Positions 37,552-45,945 of a stretch of 64,000 bases of DNA are shown here, in pieces (position 1 is the first letter of the stretch; every line of letters starts with the position of its first letter). The DNA is from Chitinivorax sp. B. Its GTDB lineage: Bacteria > Pseudomonadota > Gammaproteobacteria > Burkholderiales > SCOH01. Where the stretch lies: contig NZ_SCOH01000006.1 in assembly GCF_005503445.1 (NCBI RefSeq), forward strand, positions 1 through 64,000, read 5' to 3'. The position numbers were made by a program, and so were the translations under genes. A model generated the notes under the pieces. That model saw only the letters and a program-made list of their open reading frames with translations. It was not told where the DNA came from and ran no database searches.

Positions 37552-38403
37552 CTAAGGTAGCTGATCAAACCACAATTCCCGGCGATTCAATGGCGTAGCA
37601 GCGGGCAATAACGGATTGTCAAGATCCGTCACCCGTCGACTGGTCAAATTCAGCATTCGCACAGCTTGACCAAAATGCTGCCAGAACAAGGCTTCCAAAC
37701 TGGCATCCCGAATCGCGGCTTCCAATCCCCGGGTAATGTCCTCTGCCAATTCGGGCCGTTTGGGACTGACAAAAAAATAGAATGCTGTCCGGTAGCGCAG
37801 CACATGCATGGGCTCGATCGCCAATCCCATCTTGCGATGGCTGTCGAGTTCCGGAATGACTTCAATGACGGATCGTGGAAAATAATCGATCCGCTTTGCA
37901 GCCAGTTGCTCGAACAAGCTTTCATAATTACTGGTGGTAGAAACCGTCAAGCCATTGCTGCGCATGATGCCTGTATCCGGCCAGTCATGCATCTGGCCTG
38001 CGATCAGGGGCGCCCAATCGTGCAAGGTGCTAATGCTGGCAAAACGGCGTTCATCCCCTTGCCGGATCAATGCGATACGCCAGCCAATCAGACCACGATC
38101 GATTGGTATCCGAATCGGCAACAACTCCGACTCACGTATTGGGTCTGTCATCGCCCAGATGACATCCACCTTGCCACTGTTCTGTTTCAGTTCCAACATG
38201 GCCCTGCTTTGAACCATGGCCGTTCTTGACTGTTTCAACTCATAAGCTTTACCGGATTTTGACAATGCTAGGTGTAGCACACTCAACACATAGTCAAGTT
38301 GAGGGTCTGCCACCGCCTGATGCTTCGGGTAAGTGATGGTTTCGGCAGCTGATACAATCCCCAGCAACAAGCAGAACCCGCAGCAGACAAGCTGTTTGAA
38401 CAT
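37552..38403 (-). CDS. Periplasmic solute-binding-like protein (SBP_bac_3 type)
   Basis: 283 residues with a signal peptide (VCCGFCLLLGIVSAAE). The mature part resembles the stand-alone binding proteins of betaproteobacteria: LDYVLSVLHLALSKSGKAYE, VDVIWAMTDPIRE, YESLFEQLAAKRIDYFPRSV and YFFVSPKRPELAEDITRGLE. No ABC permease or ATPase is adjacent. The ligand is unknown. A sensor-partner role or involvement in amino-acid binding would fit the fold; sequence alone does not decide. Confidence 0.7.
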   Translation of the reverse strand: MFKQLVCCGFCLLLGIVSAAETITYPKHQAVADPQLDYVLSVLHLALSKSGKAYELKQSRTAMVQSRAMLELKQNSGKVDVIWAMTDPIRESELLPIRIPIDRGLIGWRIALIRQGDERRFASISTLHDWAPLIAGQMHDWPDTGIMRSNGLTVSTTSNYESLFEQLAAKRIDYFPRSVIEVIPELDSHRKMGLAIEPMHVLRYRTAFYFFVSPKRPELAEDITRGLEAAIRDASLEALFWQHFGQAVRMLNLTSRRVTDLDNPLLPAATPLNRRELWFDQLP

Positions 38404-38686
38404 GCTGTACCCCTACTTCTATTGCTTAAGGATTGTGCGATTGACCGTCGCATGGCAACCCATGTAACCGACAGGACTTCGATTAAATTGTAGGGTAGAA
38501 AAAATGGGCTCGCGAAAATCAAACACGTTGGCGTAGGTTCCCGTTTCATGGCCGACCGCTTGATCCTAGGCTTGGCAACGGAATAACCAAGACGCCCTGA
38601 TGAATTTGAAAGTAATAAAATTAGAATATATCAATACTAAAATGACAGAAATGAAAATATTGCTTAAAATTCAGAACACTATAATC

Positions 38687-38722
38687 GGCCATCAACAAAC
38701 CATAAATCCTTGATGGCCTTTT
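38687..38722 (+). promoter_or_regulatory. Terminator-like hairpin in the leader of a small membrane-protein gene
   Basis: ggccatcaa pairs with ttgatggcc around a 14-base loop and is followed by tttt, the layout of a rho-independent terminator on the plus strand. No plus-strand gene ends upstream; instead the next gene's start is 18 bases downstream. It could be an attenuator or the end of a small RNA. Confidence 0.4.
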
Positions 38723-38740
38723 CTCACTATGAAGGTAAGT

Positions 38741-39109
38741 ATGAATCAGAACCCATATATGCCACCTCAGTCCGATCTAGATGCTGCTGACGAAGCCAAT
38801 CTGATGGAGGTCGCCAGTGCTCAGCGCATGCTGTTGATCAGCATCGTGATTTCGCTCATCTGTAACGTAACCATCAATGCAAGACCCGCTATGGATGCTG
38901 TCGTGGGTGTGGTGGCGATCGGCAATCTTGTGTTCAGTCTTTGGAGCATCTTCAGACTGTGCAAGGCACTGGATCGGCAACCCATTCTCTGGATGATCGC
39001 TATGTTCATCCCTTTGGTGAACTTGATTGCGTTATTGTTCCTGAATCGGCAGGCCACATCTCACCTCAAGGATGCAGGTTATGACGTGGGGCTGTTTGGC
39101 GCCAAGTAA
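38741..39109 (+). CDS. Small membrane protein of unknown function
   Basis: 122 residues from the ATG at 38741, which has AAGG 5 bases upstream; an ATG 12 bases earlier is in frame but worse placed. The N-terminus (NQNPYMPPQSDLD) is of the Asn/Pro-rich NPYxPP type often seen in bacterial small membrane proteins. Three hydrophobic segments follow (LLISIVISLICNVT, VVGVVAIGNLVFSLWSIF, ILWMIAMFIPLVNLIALLFL). I recognise no specific family. A terminator-like hairpin sits directly before the gene. Confidence 0.65.
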   Translation: MNQNPYMPPQSDLDAADEANLMEVASAQRMLLISIVISLICNVTINARPAMDAVVGVVAIGNLVFSLWSIFRLCKALDRQPILWMIAMFIPLVNLIALLFLNRQATSHLKDAGYDVGLFGAK

Positions 39110-39234
39110 AAATGATCAGCGGCAGCGCTCACAAGGAACGAACCCGTGTTGCGTTGCCCCATGTTTCGATTCCACCGCCAGACACCTTGCGACTCGTGAG
39201 CCGCATCACCGCTGTTCCATTCAAGCCAACCTGT

Positions 39235-39894
39235 CTACGGCTGACGATTCAGTTCAACCAGTCGTGCATGCAAGCCAGCATAACCCTCATCAGCCAGGGT
39301 GGGCCCAAGCGATGCGCGATAGCGTTCGGACAGCGAAGTCTTGCCGATCAGAATGTCGTTGATTAACCAATGATCCCAGCCACGCAACAGCAGGAAGTCA
39401 ACCCGAATCGGCTTTTTACCTTTGGTTTGCAGACTGGTTCTGACCAGGCTGACGGTGTAGTCAACTTCGCTGGAGAGTACTTTCAAGTCAGTGGCAGCAC
39501 AGACTTGCTTGATTGCTGGCAAATTGTCCTTGATCAGAGTGACAGTGAATTCAGCTTGCAATGCCTGCTGCTGATCTTCGGGTAGCATGGCAAAGCGTTC
39601 CTTGGTGAGTTTAAAGCCGATGTCACCCAATACATTTGGCAAGCTCAGAAAATCGCCCAGCTTGTTGGTCATGTATTGCTTCAAGGCATCGTCTTCGCAC
39701 TGCTGCAGCCCCTTTTCCGCCGCAAGGTCTGTGCGGAGCGTTTCATACAAGGTACGGATACGGACCTTCGGGTCCTCGAAGTCATCCGTTGCCATGGTAA
39801 TTGGTGAAAAGCACATGACAGACGATGCAATTGCCATGTAGGCAAACCGTTGACGAATGCGCGAGGCGAAATACAGACAGGTCAGAGAAGTCAT
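39235..39894 (-). CDS. MlaC/Ttg2D-family periplasmic protein
   Basis: 219 residues with an N-terminal signal region (AYMAIASSVMCFSPITMA). The fold follows MlaC, the periplasmic phospholipid shuttle: RIRTLYETLRTD near 46, FLSLPNVLGDIGFKL, and the C-terminal strand-helix WDHWLINDILIGKTSLSERY. MlaC carries phospholipids between MlaA and MlaFEDB. Here no other mla genes are adjacent, so it is an orphan. A sequence-divergent role, such as toluene-tolerance-type (Ttg2), is possible. Confidence 0.75.
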   Translation of the reverse strand: MTSLTCLYFASRIRQRFAYMAIASSVMCFSPITMATDDFEDPKVRIRTLYETLRTDLAAEKGLQQCEDDALKQYMTNKLGDFLSLPNVLGDIGFKLTKERFAMLPEDQQQALQAEFTVTLIKDNLPAIKQVCAATDLKVLSSEVDYTVSLVRTSLQTKGKKPIRVDFLLLRGWDHWLINDILIGKTSLSERYRASLGPTLADEGYAGLHARLVELNRQP

Positions 39895-40171
39895 TTAAGC
39901 GTCATCAAGTTAATAGTCGGATTCAAGATGAGGCCCGGCAACACGGTGTACACGACAATTTGCCGCGTCCGGATCAAACCCTGTCGACATGATCTATTGG
40001 CCCACCCCTGATCCCGTCTCAAACGTGAGCGACAAAACCACATCAATGGGCCACAGATTAACATATGCCACTGCCCGACCAATGAACAAGCATGGACAGG
40101 GTATGTCGGAACCGATATGACCTACCCTGCACCCAACACCTAGGGATCAGCGATTGAATCGCGCAATCCAA

Positions 40172-41029
40172 TCAAAAGGTATAACTGACAATTGTGCTGC
40201 CGGACAGTTGAGTTTTTCTCAGCACAATCGGGCTGTCTGCTGCATCACCCACCAACCGAAGTGCCTCGCCATTGACGATCAACGAAGTCTGCTTGTTGAT
40301 CGGTAACGTCCAGCTCAGATTGGCGCCGACATCAACCAATCCGGGGCCGGGGCTATAGCTGGCGAATCGGCTACGTGAGGCCTGTAACGGGTTGACGCCA
40401 TACCAGGTCATCATGTAATGACGGTCGCCCCAATCAGCCAGTACTGAGCCAACCAGTGTACCGGCGACCCCTTCATAGAACTGGGTGCCCAAGCCCAGTC
40501 GCAGTGTGGTGTAGCCCTCTTGCCGGGCAGTAGCACGATTACCCTGTGCGTCGATATAGTCCTCATCATCGCCCTTGTCGGTAAAGGACAGGGTGGACTC
40601 CAGTTCGAAGATACCCATTTCCACCTTGGCGTTGAAGCCCAACAGACCCCGCCGTTTGATCTTGCCCATGCCTCGCAGATAATCCGACCCTTCGAAACGC
40701 GCACGATGGTCCTTGCGTTCTGGACTGAGTCCGGCAAATACGCTGAACGAGCCACGTTTGCCCAGGTCAGCCCCCCAGCCGATACCGGTTTGTGTTCCCA
40801 GGAAAAACCCCATTGGCGCCTTGATATCCAGGCTGGCCACTGGGCCGGTCACTGTTTCACGGCCGCCGCTGTAACGCGGTCCAACGCCAACCCCCAGACC
40901 GGTTGTCACCTCCCATCCATCAGCAGCAAAAACCGCTGATGTCAACAACAATACCGAGCCAGTACCCACAGCCCGCAATAAATGGGATAACGTGATCGAT
41001 CGGTCGGGCCTGCTTAGAAACAACATCAT
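40172..41029 (-). CDS. MipA/OmpV-family outer-membrane protein
   Basis: 285 residues from the double ATG at 41029; GGAG lies 9 bases upstream. After a signal peptide (GSVLLLTSAVFAAD) the mature protein opens with the family start WEVTTGLGVGVGPRYSGG and has alternating beta-strand sequence through to a C-terminal aromatic STIVSYTF. This is the OmpV/MipA beta-barrel pattern (D/GG.S.PxYxG, ..GxxxF..). Family members have been linked to murein-hydrolase scaffolding, osmotic response and antibiotic entry. It lies downstream of the biosynthetic cluster on the same strand, 244 bases after the acylase, and is probably an independent gene. Confidence 0.85.
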   Translation of the reverse strand: MMLFLSRPDRSITLSHLLRAVGTGSVLLLTSAVFAADGWEVTTGLGVGVGPRYSGGRETVTGPVASLDIKAPMGFFLGTQTGIGWGADLGKRGSFSVFAGLSPERKDHRARFEGSDYLRGMGKIKRRGLLGFNAKVEMGIFELESTLSFTDKGDDEDYIDAQGNRATARQEGYTTLRLGLGTQFYEGVAGTLVGSVLADWGDRHYMMTWYGVNPLQASRSRFASYSPGPGLVDVGANLSWTLPINKQTSLIVNGEALRLVGDAADSPIVLRKTQLSGSTIVSYTF

Positions 41030-41273
41030 CTTCAAACACTCCAGTAGGGTTAATACAAACAGCACCGTTGAGCATGACATGACCAACCAACTCTGGCAGG
41101 GGCCATATCACCCGGTCTGCCGATTGGCCATCAACATGGCAACCCGGCATTGACGAGCTGCGTGACCCAATGGCCAAGCAAGACTGTTCACCAGCGGCTG
41201 GCAAAATGGGCCACGCCCACACACATTCAACATCCTGATCTGAAAAATGTCGCTCAGGATTCGACCCTGCCAA

Positions 41274-43448
41274 TCAGCGCAGGAACACCTCCCGTCTTAT
41301 GGCGCCCCGCTCCACTTCCCGTCTTGTCAGCAACGCATCACGCATCACATTGCGTGATGACATGGCCAACTGATCGCCATAATGTGGAGATGACGGGTTA
41401 CTGCTGTTGCCGTAGGTATGCACTACCTTGGCGCGGATGGGGCGGCCAAATTCAACCAACGCAGTGAACGTGTCGCCAAAAACGGCACGCTGCCGGCCAT
41501 CCTTGTCATTGACATAGCCAAAGGTTCGGAAACCCCCAAGGCTTTCGCTTGCGCCATTGGCCGCTTCATCGACATAACGTGGGCCACCGGGCTGGCCCCG
41601 ACGGAAACGATAGACATCGCCAAAGGCGACATCCAGCGGCAGGCCAGTCTGTTTGAACACGGCAATGGTCTTGCCCAGATTGGTCAAGGTGGTCACCGGA
41701 TCCGCCAGACCCGCTGGCGTGGTATAGGGCTGGGCTGGGTCCGGTGCCTGGCGATAAGGCAAGGCCTCTTCACCACCAGAGAAGGCAACCCACCCGGCAA
41801 ACAACACGGCACCCCGACTGGTGGTATCGCTCCGACGATCCCACTGCCCAAGGACCTGGGCTGCGGCCATCAGCTCAGCATTGCCAGAGGCCTTGGCAAA
41901 GGCGATCAAGTCATCCAGCACGCGATCCGCCAACAGCGAGCGGGTATCATGTTTGGCGGTCACCAAACTATCCAGCGTGAACGGCGGGCTGTTTTCGATC
42001 AGCTGGATACCACGCTGTTCGCGCAGCAATGGACTGATGTACGGGGAGAGGTAACTCGCATAACGGGTTGGGTCCAGCGCAGGTTTGCCCATTGTCCACG
42101 GGACACTGTTGGAGTTTTGTACCCAACCGGTTGCGGGGTTGGTCACCTGTGGCAGCTCATCCAGTCGCAACGCATCACGCCAGATCAGATCACTGCGACT
42201 GCCATCTACCGGATTGGCCCAGAATTCGGCATCCCCTTGTGAGCGCCGTGGCGTCAGGCCACCAAACACCCCCCAGATATTCTTCGCTGCATCAGCGTAG
42301 ATGATGTTGTGATAGGGGTTGCGCAACTGTGCCACAGTTTTCTGGAACTGGCTGAAATCCTTGGCCTGCGCCATGTCCCACCATTGCTCCAGTACTCCGG
42401 GTGTCTGCAATTGATCTATGCCGACCACGCGCATGGCATAGCTTTTGCCATCTTTCTCGAATACCGGGCCATGTACCGAGCGCTGAATTGTCAGAGGTTG
42501 TGACTTGAGGGTGCCATCAGCCTGCTTGATCAGCAACGTTTCCTGACGTGTCTCGAAATCGCGTGGCTGCCCGTCCAACAGATACTGTTCGCCTTGTCGT
42601 TTCAATTCGTACAGATCGCAACCATCCTGACTGTTCACGGTATGCACCCAACCCAGGCGCTGATTGAAACCAATCCGCATGACGGGTAGACCGACCAGTG
42701 TGGCGCCGTAAATGTCGTATTCCGGGCTGTTGAAATGGGCCTCGAACCAGGTGTGGGTTCCACCCCAGACCAAGTGCGGGTTAGCCAGCAACATCGCATT
42801 GCCGGATGCAGTGCGTGGTGATCCCAGCGCCCAGCCATTGGAGCCACCGATCACATTGATCGGCGTCACTTCCGGATCGGGATAGGCCATCGAGCAGTTT
42901 GCTGCACCTGTCGTGACCGAGCTGGTCAGATAACTGAAAAACAGCCGCAAGGTGTGTGCCATCACATCTTCACTGCGTATCGGCAATACTGCACGTGCAG
43001 CGGGGCTGAGTTCCATCTTGGCGGCCTGATCGTTGATGCCGGCCACGAAACCGTCGATGTAAGCGCGCATGCGTGGGCTTTGTTGCTGTAGCCATTGTCG
43101 GGCACGGGTCGGGAAGCCCATGGTACGGATCAGGGTATCGACTTCCACCAAATCCGTCGGGAATGGCTCCCCAGACTCGAATACCGGCCCGTAATATTCG
43201 GCGCTACGACCACGGGCCTGAGCGTACAGGCGCAATAGCAGCTCCGGGTGCATTTGCAGTTGGGCGCGACCAAATGCGTAAGACAGGCTGTCGGCCCGCC
43301 AGGCATAGATATGCGGGACACCATGCGTATCCCACATGACCTGACTGCCACGTGGCTTGGTAGCCAGATCTTCCAGATCGATTTCGCAAGCATTCAGCGA
43401 CAACAAGGCGGCCGCACCCAACAGCGTGCGCAGGGCATGTCTGATCAC
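41274..43448 (-). CDS. Penicillin-acylase (Ntn-hydrolase) lipoprotein
   Basis: 724 residues from a GTG at 43448 with AAGGAG 6 bases upstream; the longer open frame lacks a site. A lipobox (LSLNAC, Cys21) makes it a lipoprotein. An ~180-residue alpha-chain (VMWDTHGVPHIYA, AFGRAQLQMHPELLLRLYAQ) precedes the autocatalytic nucleophile at GGSNGWALGSP (Ser203). The beta-chain has GNAMLLANPHLVWGG and the later NPYHNIIYADAAKNIWGVFGG. The family includes penicillin G and acyl-homoserine-lactone acylases and PvdQ, which removes a fatty chain from a siderophore precursor. Here it is the last gene of the NRPS/PKS unit, so periplasmic trimming of an acylated or longer precursor is the likely role (inference). 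Confidence 0.88.
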   Translation of the reverse strand: MIRHALRTLLGAAALLSLNACEIDLEDLATKPRGSQVMWDTHGVPHIYAWRADSLSYAFGRAQLQMHPELLLRLYAQARGRSAEYYGPVFESGEPFPTDLVEVDTLIRTMGFPTRARQWLQQQSPRMRAYIDGFVAGINDQAAKMELSPAARAVLPIRSEDVMAHTLRLFFSYLTSSVTTGAANCSMAYPDPEVTPINVIGGSNGWALGSPRTASGNAMLLANPHLVWGGTHTWFEAHFNSPEYDIYGATLVGLPVMRIGFNQRLGWVHTVNSQDGCDLYELKRQGEQYLLDGQPRDFETRQETLLIKQADGTLKSQPLTIQRSVHGPVFEKDGKSYAMRVVGIDQLQTPGVLEQWWDMAQAKDFSQFQKTVAQLRNPYHNIIYADAAKNIWGVFGGLTPRRSQGDAEFWANPVDGSRSDLIWRDALRLDELPQVTNPATGWVQNSNSVPWTMGKPALDPTRYASYLSPYISPLLREQRGIQLIENSPPFTLDSLVTAKHDTRSLLADRVLDDLIAFAKASGNAELMAAAQVLGQWDRRSDTTSRGAVLFAGWVAFSGGEEALPYRQAPDPAQPYTTPAGLADPVTTLTNLGKTIAVFKQTGLPLDVAFGDVYRFRRGQPGGPRYVDEAANGASESLGGFRTFGYVNDKDGRQRAVFGDTFTALVEFGRPIRAKVVHTYGNSSNPSSPHYGDQLAMSSRNVMRDALLTRREVERGAIRREVFLR

Positions 43449-43617
43449 AGTGACTCCTTGAGGCCGCACACTGCCACTGCGTTCCGATCTGAATGGCAGG
43501 CAACAGCGACGGCAAGATTGATGTTGATTGGTATGACAGCAGGTAGCCTGTCCGGCTACGGTAGGTAGCCGAACAGGAACCCAAACCGCTTCTTTGAGCG
43601 GGAACGGGCGGCAGCCG

Positions 43618-43815
43618 TCAGTCGATCGCAGCCAGCTCGATCGGTTGGCGATCAACCATCAGCTGGCATTGGTGGGCCTTGCGGATATAGGCCTGGCAAT
43701 CATTCCAACTGCCAATCACCAACAGGTCAGTCCAGCCAGCGGGGACATCATGGCTGAGATCATGGATCGCGTAGTCGTACTCGGCATTACGGATGACAGT
43801 AAAGCGGGTGATCAT
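43618..43815 (-). CDS. Divergent MbtH-like NRPS accessory protein
   Basis: 65 residues, with GGGAG 6-9 bases upstream. It keeps several MbtH positions: the initial strand FTVIRNAEYDYAIHD, the invariant DVPAGW (~24-29), a Gly-Ser turn and the C-terminal Cys-x-x-Tyr-Ile (WNDCQAYIRK). It lacks two of the usual hallmarks: SLWP is replaced by AIHD, and the C-terminal WxDMRP is absent. MbtH proteins bind adenylation domains and activate or solubilise them. Its location between the exporter and acylase genes of an NRPS cluster supports the assignment. Whether it can still bind an A-domain is open. Confidence 0.6.
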   Translation of the reverse strand: MITRFTVIRNAEYDYAIHDLSHDVPAGWTDLLVIGSWNDCQAYIRKAHQCQLMVDRQPIELAAID

Positions 43816-43858
43816 GAATCGCTCCCAACAGGTTCTGAATCAAAGTCAAGCGGGCTGA

Positions 43859-43882
43859 TGCCCGGCAGGATGCGGCCGGGCA
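43859..43882 (-). terminator. Intercistronic hairpin downstream of the ABC permease
   Basis: tgcccggc pairs with gccgggca (8 bp, 8-base loop) between the permease stop and the MbtH-like start. No T-tract follows. It may slow transcription or stabilise the upstream mRNA. Confidence 0.35.
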
Positions 43883-43898
43883 AGCACCAAGGCCAAAC

Positions 43899-45008
43899 TC
43901 AATACCAGCGGAATATCTTGGCGCCGGTCACGAAAGTACCAAAGCCGATCAGTGTCAGGATGATGGCCTGGCGGGCGATATCCATCACCCCAGCCCCCTC
44001 GACAAACACCATTCGCATCGCGTCAACCAGAATGGTCAGCGGCAACACCTGGATGATCGACACCATCCACTCCGGAAACTGTTTGTAACTGAAGAAAATG
44101 CCTGAAAAGATCACCAGGATCAGGATGGTGATCTCCAACAGACCACTGGCCGTCTGCGCCTTGATCGCCCGCGCAGCAGCCAGGATCGCGATGCCAGCAA
44201 AGCACAGATTGCCGGCAATGATCAGCAGCACGAATGGCGCCAAACCACCTTGGGCGTGGACATCAAAATAGCTTTGGGCAAAAAAGTAGATCGCCAGGAT
44301 TTCCGCAAAACTGAACACAAAGCAGGCCAGCACATGCGCAGCCAGAAAATCATGGCGGCTCATCGGGGTGATGCGCATCTGCCGGGTCACTTTGGTGGCG
44401 CGTTTTTCAATCAATGTCCAACCCACCGCGATCAGGCAGGTTTCCATGATGGCCATGGCAATCAACCCGGGAACCAGAAAGTCGACATAGCGCAGCCCAG
44501 GGCTTTCCAGCACTGACATATCTTTGTCCACCACTTTGGCCAGACCGGATGGGTCGTCGCCCAGGAAAAAGTAGGTCAGCATCGCCTCGTTGTTTTGCGG
44601 GTCCAGATAATAGATACGCTTACCGGAGGTTGCATCCGGCTCCACGAACATCTGTACGTCACCCCGCTTCAGTCCTCGCACCACCTCGTCACGGTTCTGG
44701 TAATACTTGAATTGGTATTTGACCTTGACCAGGTGATCACGCTTGAGCTCGCCCGCGTTGACAATGGTGGACAGCGTGTGCTCTTTTGACGACACTTTGT
44801 CCGCCCATGCCCTGATATCTGCCTGTGCCTGGGCATTGGCTGGCAATACCACACCAACGGTGCGTTCCCCGACTTCTTTGTCGGCAAACGATACACCCAG
44901 CAGCCACACCAGCAACAACGGAAAACCAAACGACCAGAACAAGATCTGCGGCTCGCGCATATATTGCCGGAACTGGGTCATCATCAGATTGAGCAATGCA
45001 TTATTCAT
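43899..45008 (-). CDS. ABC-2-type transporter permease
   Basis: 369 residues from ATG 45008, overlapping the end of the ATPase gene by 8 bases (translational coupling). There is an N-terminal helix (QILFWSFGFPLLLVWLLGVS, ~22-41), a large extracytoplasmic region (~45-185) and about five helices in the C-terminal half (FLVPGLIAMAIMETCLIAVG, FVFSFAEILAIYFFAQSY, LLEITILILVIFSGIFFSYK). This is the ABC-2 pattern of exporters for antibiotics and polysaccharides. Together with the ATPase it should export the NRPS/PKS product or its precursor to the periplasm, where the acylase lipoprotein lies. Confidence 0.9.
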   Translation of the reverse strand: MNNALLNLMMTQFRQYMREPQILFWSFGFPLLLVWLLGVSFADKEVGERTVGVVLPANAQAQADIRAWADKVSSKEHTLSTIVNAGELKRDHLVKVKYQFKYYQNRDEVVRGLKRGDVQMFVEPDATSGKRIYYLDPQNNEAMLTYFFLGDDPSGLAKVVDKDMSVLESPGLRYVDFLVPGLIAMAIMETCLIAVGWTLIEKRATKVTRQMRITPMSRHDFLAAHVLACFVFSFAEILAIYFFAQSYFDVHAQGGLAPFVLLIIAGNLCFAGIAILAAARAIKAQTASGLLEITILILVIFSGIFFSYKQFPEWMVSIIQVLPLTILVDAMRMVFVEGAGVMDIARQAIILTLIGFGTFVTGAKIFRWY

Positions 45009-45945
45009 GGAAACCTCGGCCAGCCAGGGATAGGAAGAGATCGTCCAGCGTCTTCTTGCGGACGATGATTTCATCGATGTCGATCTTGCGCTCACGTACG
45101 AACTCGGACAGGCGGAACAGAAAATCCGAACCGTTATGAACCAGAATGCGGGCCTTGGCCGATACTTGGTCATAGCTGTAGCTGATCACGTTGTCGTTTT
45201 GCCGCAGCTCGGCGCAAGCCTGTTCGTTGTGTACCCGGTATTCCACCACTTCACCCGGTTCGTGCGTCTGCAACAGCTCACGCAACGTGCCCTGGGTCAG
45301 AATGCGGCCCTGGTGCATGATGCAGATGCGGTCACAAAGAAACTCCGCCTCTTCCATGTAATGCGTAGTCAGAATCATGGTGGACCGGGTTTCGCGATTC
45401 AGCCGACGCAATATCTCCCAGGTGCCGCGCCGCACTTGCGGGTCCAGCCCGGTGGTGGGTTCATCGAGAATCATGATTTCCGGTTCGTTGAGAATGGCGA
45501 TCGCCAGGGCCAGCCGTTGCCGCTGGCCGCCGGACAAGCCTTCCACCAACGCCTTGCGCTTGCTGGTCAATTCGACCAGTTCCAGCACTTCGTCGGTACG
45601 GCTGCGGGGACGTTTGTAAAAACTGCCGAACAGGTTGACGGTTTCGTCCACTCGCAGCTTACCGATGAACAGTGTCTCCTGCAGTACACCAGACAGGCGC
45701 ATGCGCAGGTAGGCTTCATCCTTGGCCCAGGTCTTGCCCAGAATACGGATACTGCCTGCTTCCGGCTGTTTCAGGCCCTCGATCATTTCCACCAACGTAG
45801 TCTTGCCAGCGCCGTTGGGGCCGAGTAGCGCAACGAACTCGCCGCGACGGATATCGAGGGAGACGTCGTTGACTGCAGTCAGATCTTTGAAACGTTTGGT
45901 CACACCTTTGAATTCGATGACCTTGTCGAGTGTTGCATTATCCAT
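45001..45945 (-). CDS. ABC transporter ATP-binding protein
   Basis: 314 residues. Walker A is LLGPNGAGKTTLVEMIEG (~40-57), the signature LSGGQRQRLALAIAI, Walker B IMILDEPTTGLDPQ and the H-loop TTHYMEE. A ~75-residue C-terminal extension is typical of DrrA/CcmA-type drug exporters. The start overlaps the end of the free-standing condensation protein gene by 8 bases and the end overlaps the permease start by 8 bases, so the three are translated as a coupled set. It forms the exporter with the permease that follows. Confidence 0.94.
   Translation of the reverse strand: MDNATLDKVIEFKGVTKRFKDLTAVNDVSLDIRRGEFVALLGPNGAGKTTLVEMIEGLKQPEAGSIRILGKTWAKDEAYLRMRLSGVLQETLFIGKLRVDETVNLFGSFYKRPRSRTDEVLELVELTSKRKALVEGLSGGQRQRLALAIAILNEPEIMILDEPTTGLDPQVRRGTWEILRRLNRETRSTMILTTHYMEEAEFLCDRICIMHQGRILTQGTLRELLQTHEPGEVVEYRVHNEQACAELRQNDNVISYSYDQVSAKARILVHNGSDFLFRLSEFVRERKIDIDEIIVRKKTLDDLFLSLAGRGFHE

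Noticed and set aside
40520-40939. 139-codon plus-strand frame
   Set aside because: Antisense of the MipA/OmpV gene.
41418-42242. 274-codon plus-strand frame
   Set aside because: Antisense shadow of the penicillin-acylase gene; low-complexity composition and no ribosome site.
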